Positions 63,152-64,000 of a stretch of DNA of 64,000 bases are shown piece after piece. The position numbers and the translations under genes are program-made. Origin of the DNA: Flavobacterium sp. J27. Lineage in GTDB: Bacteria; Bacteroidota; Bacteroidia; Flavobacteriales; Flavobacteriaceae. Every line of letters starts with the position of its first letter. Position 1 is the stretch's first letter. The stretch lies in the NCBI RefSeq assembly GCF_004303025.1, contig NZ_PJQW01000011.1, forward strand, positions 99,303-163,302. Direction: 5' to 3'. The notes under the pieces are model-generated. The model saw only the letters and a list, made by a program, of their open reading frames with translations, had not been told where the DNA came from and made no database searches.

Positions 63152-63187
63152 AAAATGTATCGAAATCGTATGATTTCGATACATTTT
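63152..63187. terminator. Bidirectional terminator
   Basis: AAAATGTATCGAAATC / GATTTCGATACATTTT, a perfect 16-base stem with loop GTAT, between the DUF4832 gene and the convergent hydroxylase gene. Confidence 0.9.
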
Positions 63188-63207
63188 TTATAGAATTGAT
63201 TTCTGAT

Positions 63208-64000
63208 TTATACCAAATCCTTTTCAAAAATTAAATCCAAACCATTTTGTATTAAATGTGCCACCTCTGAACGTTTGTTTTTTACTAATTCTAAATGATT
63301 TACAATTTTATCTAAAAACGCATTATCGTTTGCTTTATAAGCTAATTCTGCGATTTCAACACACAATAACCAATCGTTAGGATGATTTGCAGTAACGGCT
63401 CCAAAAGCTTCTTTTAAAGTAGTTGTAGCTGTTTTTTCTTCCCGAATATCGCGAACACTTTGGTATAAAATTTCCAATTCTTTTCTCTCTTCAGAAACTT
63501 TAGCTTTTATAGTTGTCGATGAAGGTACGTGAGTAATCATATCAAAACTGTTTACATCTGCTGGACCACTAAAAGCAGAGGTGATTTTTTTACCAACAGC
63601 CATGTCGTAAATGCCCCATTCTGGTTTAAACAGAACCGTATCGTTATGTGTTACGGTACAGTTCGTAAATTTTATCAGTACAATTTCACCTTGTAAATTA
63701 CGAGTTCCCGTAACAATTTCTCCAGAAACTATAATGTTACCTTCAAATTCTAAAGTTACTTGTTCGCCTTCATAAATGTCATAAGCACGTAAATCTCTTG
63801 GTCCCATATCTTCAATGGCCAAGTTTATCCCTTTTAGCATACCAATTGGGCTACCAAAACCTTCAGCATGGTATTCTGTACCATGACCTACTAACTCTTT
63901 TTCACGAGAAGCCAAAGCAGTTGGTCCTGTTGTTTGTACATATACCGATTTGCCTTCATGCTCAATGACATTAGTAAATACACCAGAAATTTGTAACCCC
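63208..64000 (-). CDS. Aromatic amino acid hydroxylase, long Bacteroidota form, C-terminal part
   Basis: The frame is open to the window end (the edge reads L-Q-I-S-G-V-F-T-N-V-I-E-H-E-G-K), so the gene extends beyond it; a TTG at 63915 is internal, not a start. The visible ~263 residues follow the long hydroxylase form (about 580 residues) in Flavobacteria as I recall it: YVQTTGPTALASREKELVGH, GMLKGINLAIEDMGPRDLRA, LKFTN-like strands and SAFSGPADVNSFDMITHVPS. The iron-binding catalytic domain (H-x4-H) would be upstream and is not visible. It would hydroxylate phenylalanine to tyrosine. Convergent with the DUF4832 gene. Confidence 0.82.
   Translation of the reverse strand, partial: GLQISGVFTNVIEHEGKSVYVQTTGPTALASREKELVGHGTEYHAEGFGSPIGMLKGINLAIEDMGPRDLRAYDIYEGEQVTLEFEGNIIVSGEIVTGTRNLQGEIVLIKFTNCTVTHNDTVLFKPEWGIYDMAVGKKITSAFSGPADVNSFDMITHVPSSTTIKAKVSEERKELEILYQSVRDIREEKTATTTLKEAFGAVTANHPNDWLLCVEIAELAYKANDNAFLDKIVNHLELVKNKRSEVAHLIQNGLDLIFEKDLV

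Overview
The window is AT-rich chromosomal DNA from a member of the Bacteroidota, almost certainly family Flavobacteriaceae. The evidence is the set of Bacteroidota-restricted families (SusC-type TonB receptor with a DUF4249 lipoprotein, DUF4221-like lipoprotein, GSCFA protein, DUF4230 protein, type IX secretion sorting tails, membrane-anchored AraC regulator), -7 promoter boxes of the form TAnnTTTG, few Shine-Dalgarno sites, and a long-form aromatic amino acid hydroxylase. Functions are assigned by reading motifs; no database search was run.

Bases 1-6600 are an accessory stretch of small stress/detoxification genes: the end of a sialate O-acetylesterase-like protein, two COG2388 acetyltransferases, a divergent ferredoxin, a TMEM175-type channel, an HSL-type esterase, a pirin, an OsmC protein and a secreted aspartic protease. 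It contains decay: the esterase has lost its signal peptide to a one-base shift, and a small conserved gene lies broken at 3818-4139.

Bases 6799-13987 hold a tight three-gene operon: an HD-domain protein fused to a Pycsar-type transmembrane effector, a large GAF-like protein, and a lipoprotein combining a degenerate metallophosphatase, a kinase-like segment and an Omp85-type barrel. No nucleotide cyclase is visible. Right after it come a receiver-like small protein and a Crp/Fnr regulator, then a six-gene operon (Tat-exported pirin, YceI, cysteine hydrolase, amidohydrolase, DoxX, alginate-export-type porin). Three copies of a TTGAACTAGTTCAA-like palindrome sit in this regulator/operon region, each exactly 22 bases before a -7-like box. 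I infer that they are the Crp/Fnr protein's activator sites.

Bases 21-28 kb carry a type II NADH dehydrogenase, a membrane AraC regulator and a TonB receptor/DUF4249 pair. Bases 28.7-34.8 kb form a probable lipid A remodelling locus: GT9 glycosyltransferase, three PAP2 phosphatases, an NmrA-like reductase and an EptA-type phosphoethanolamine transferase, the last three genes overlapping. A methyltransferase with a TAAAA repeat running into its start codon follows.

Bases 36.7-47.2 kb are core genome: two initiator tRNAs, era, der, a helical-repeat protein and leuACDB. At 47.3-49.3 kb sits a peptide cassette: a cysteine-rich secreted peptide gene broken by one base in its signal sequence, a DUF4221-like lipoprotein and a thioredoxin-like lipoprotein. 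The rest (49.4-64 kb) holds an outer-membrane barrel protein, the second of two paralogous secreted proteins, a five-gene M23-MerR-LemA-TPM-TPM run, alaS, a GSCFA protein, a DUF4230 protein, a REP-like element, a rhodanese, a DUF4832 protein with a type IX tail, and the C-terminal part of an aromatic amino acid hydroxylase cut by the window end.
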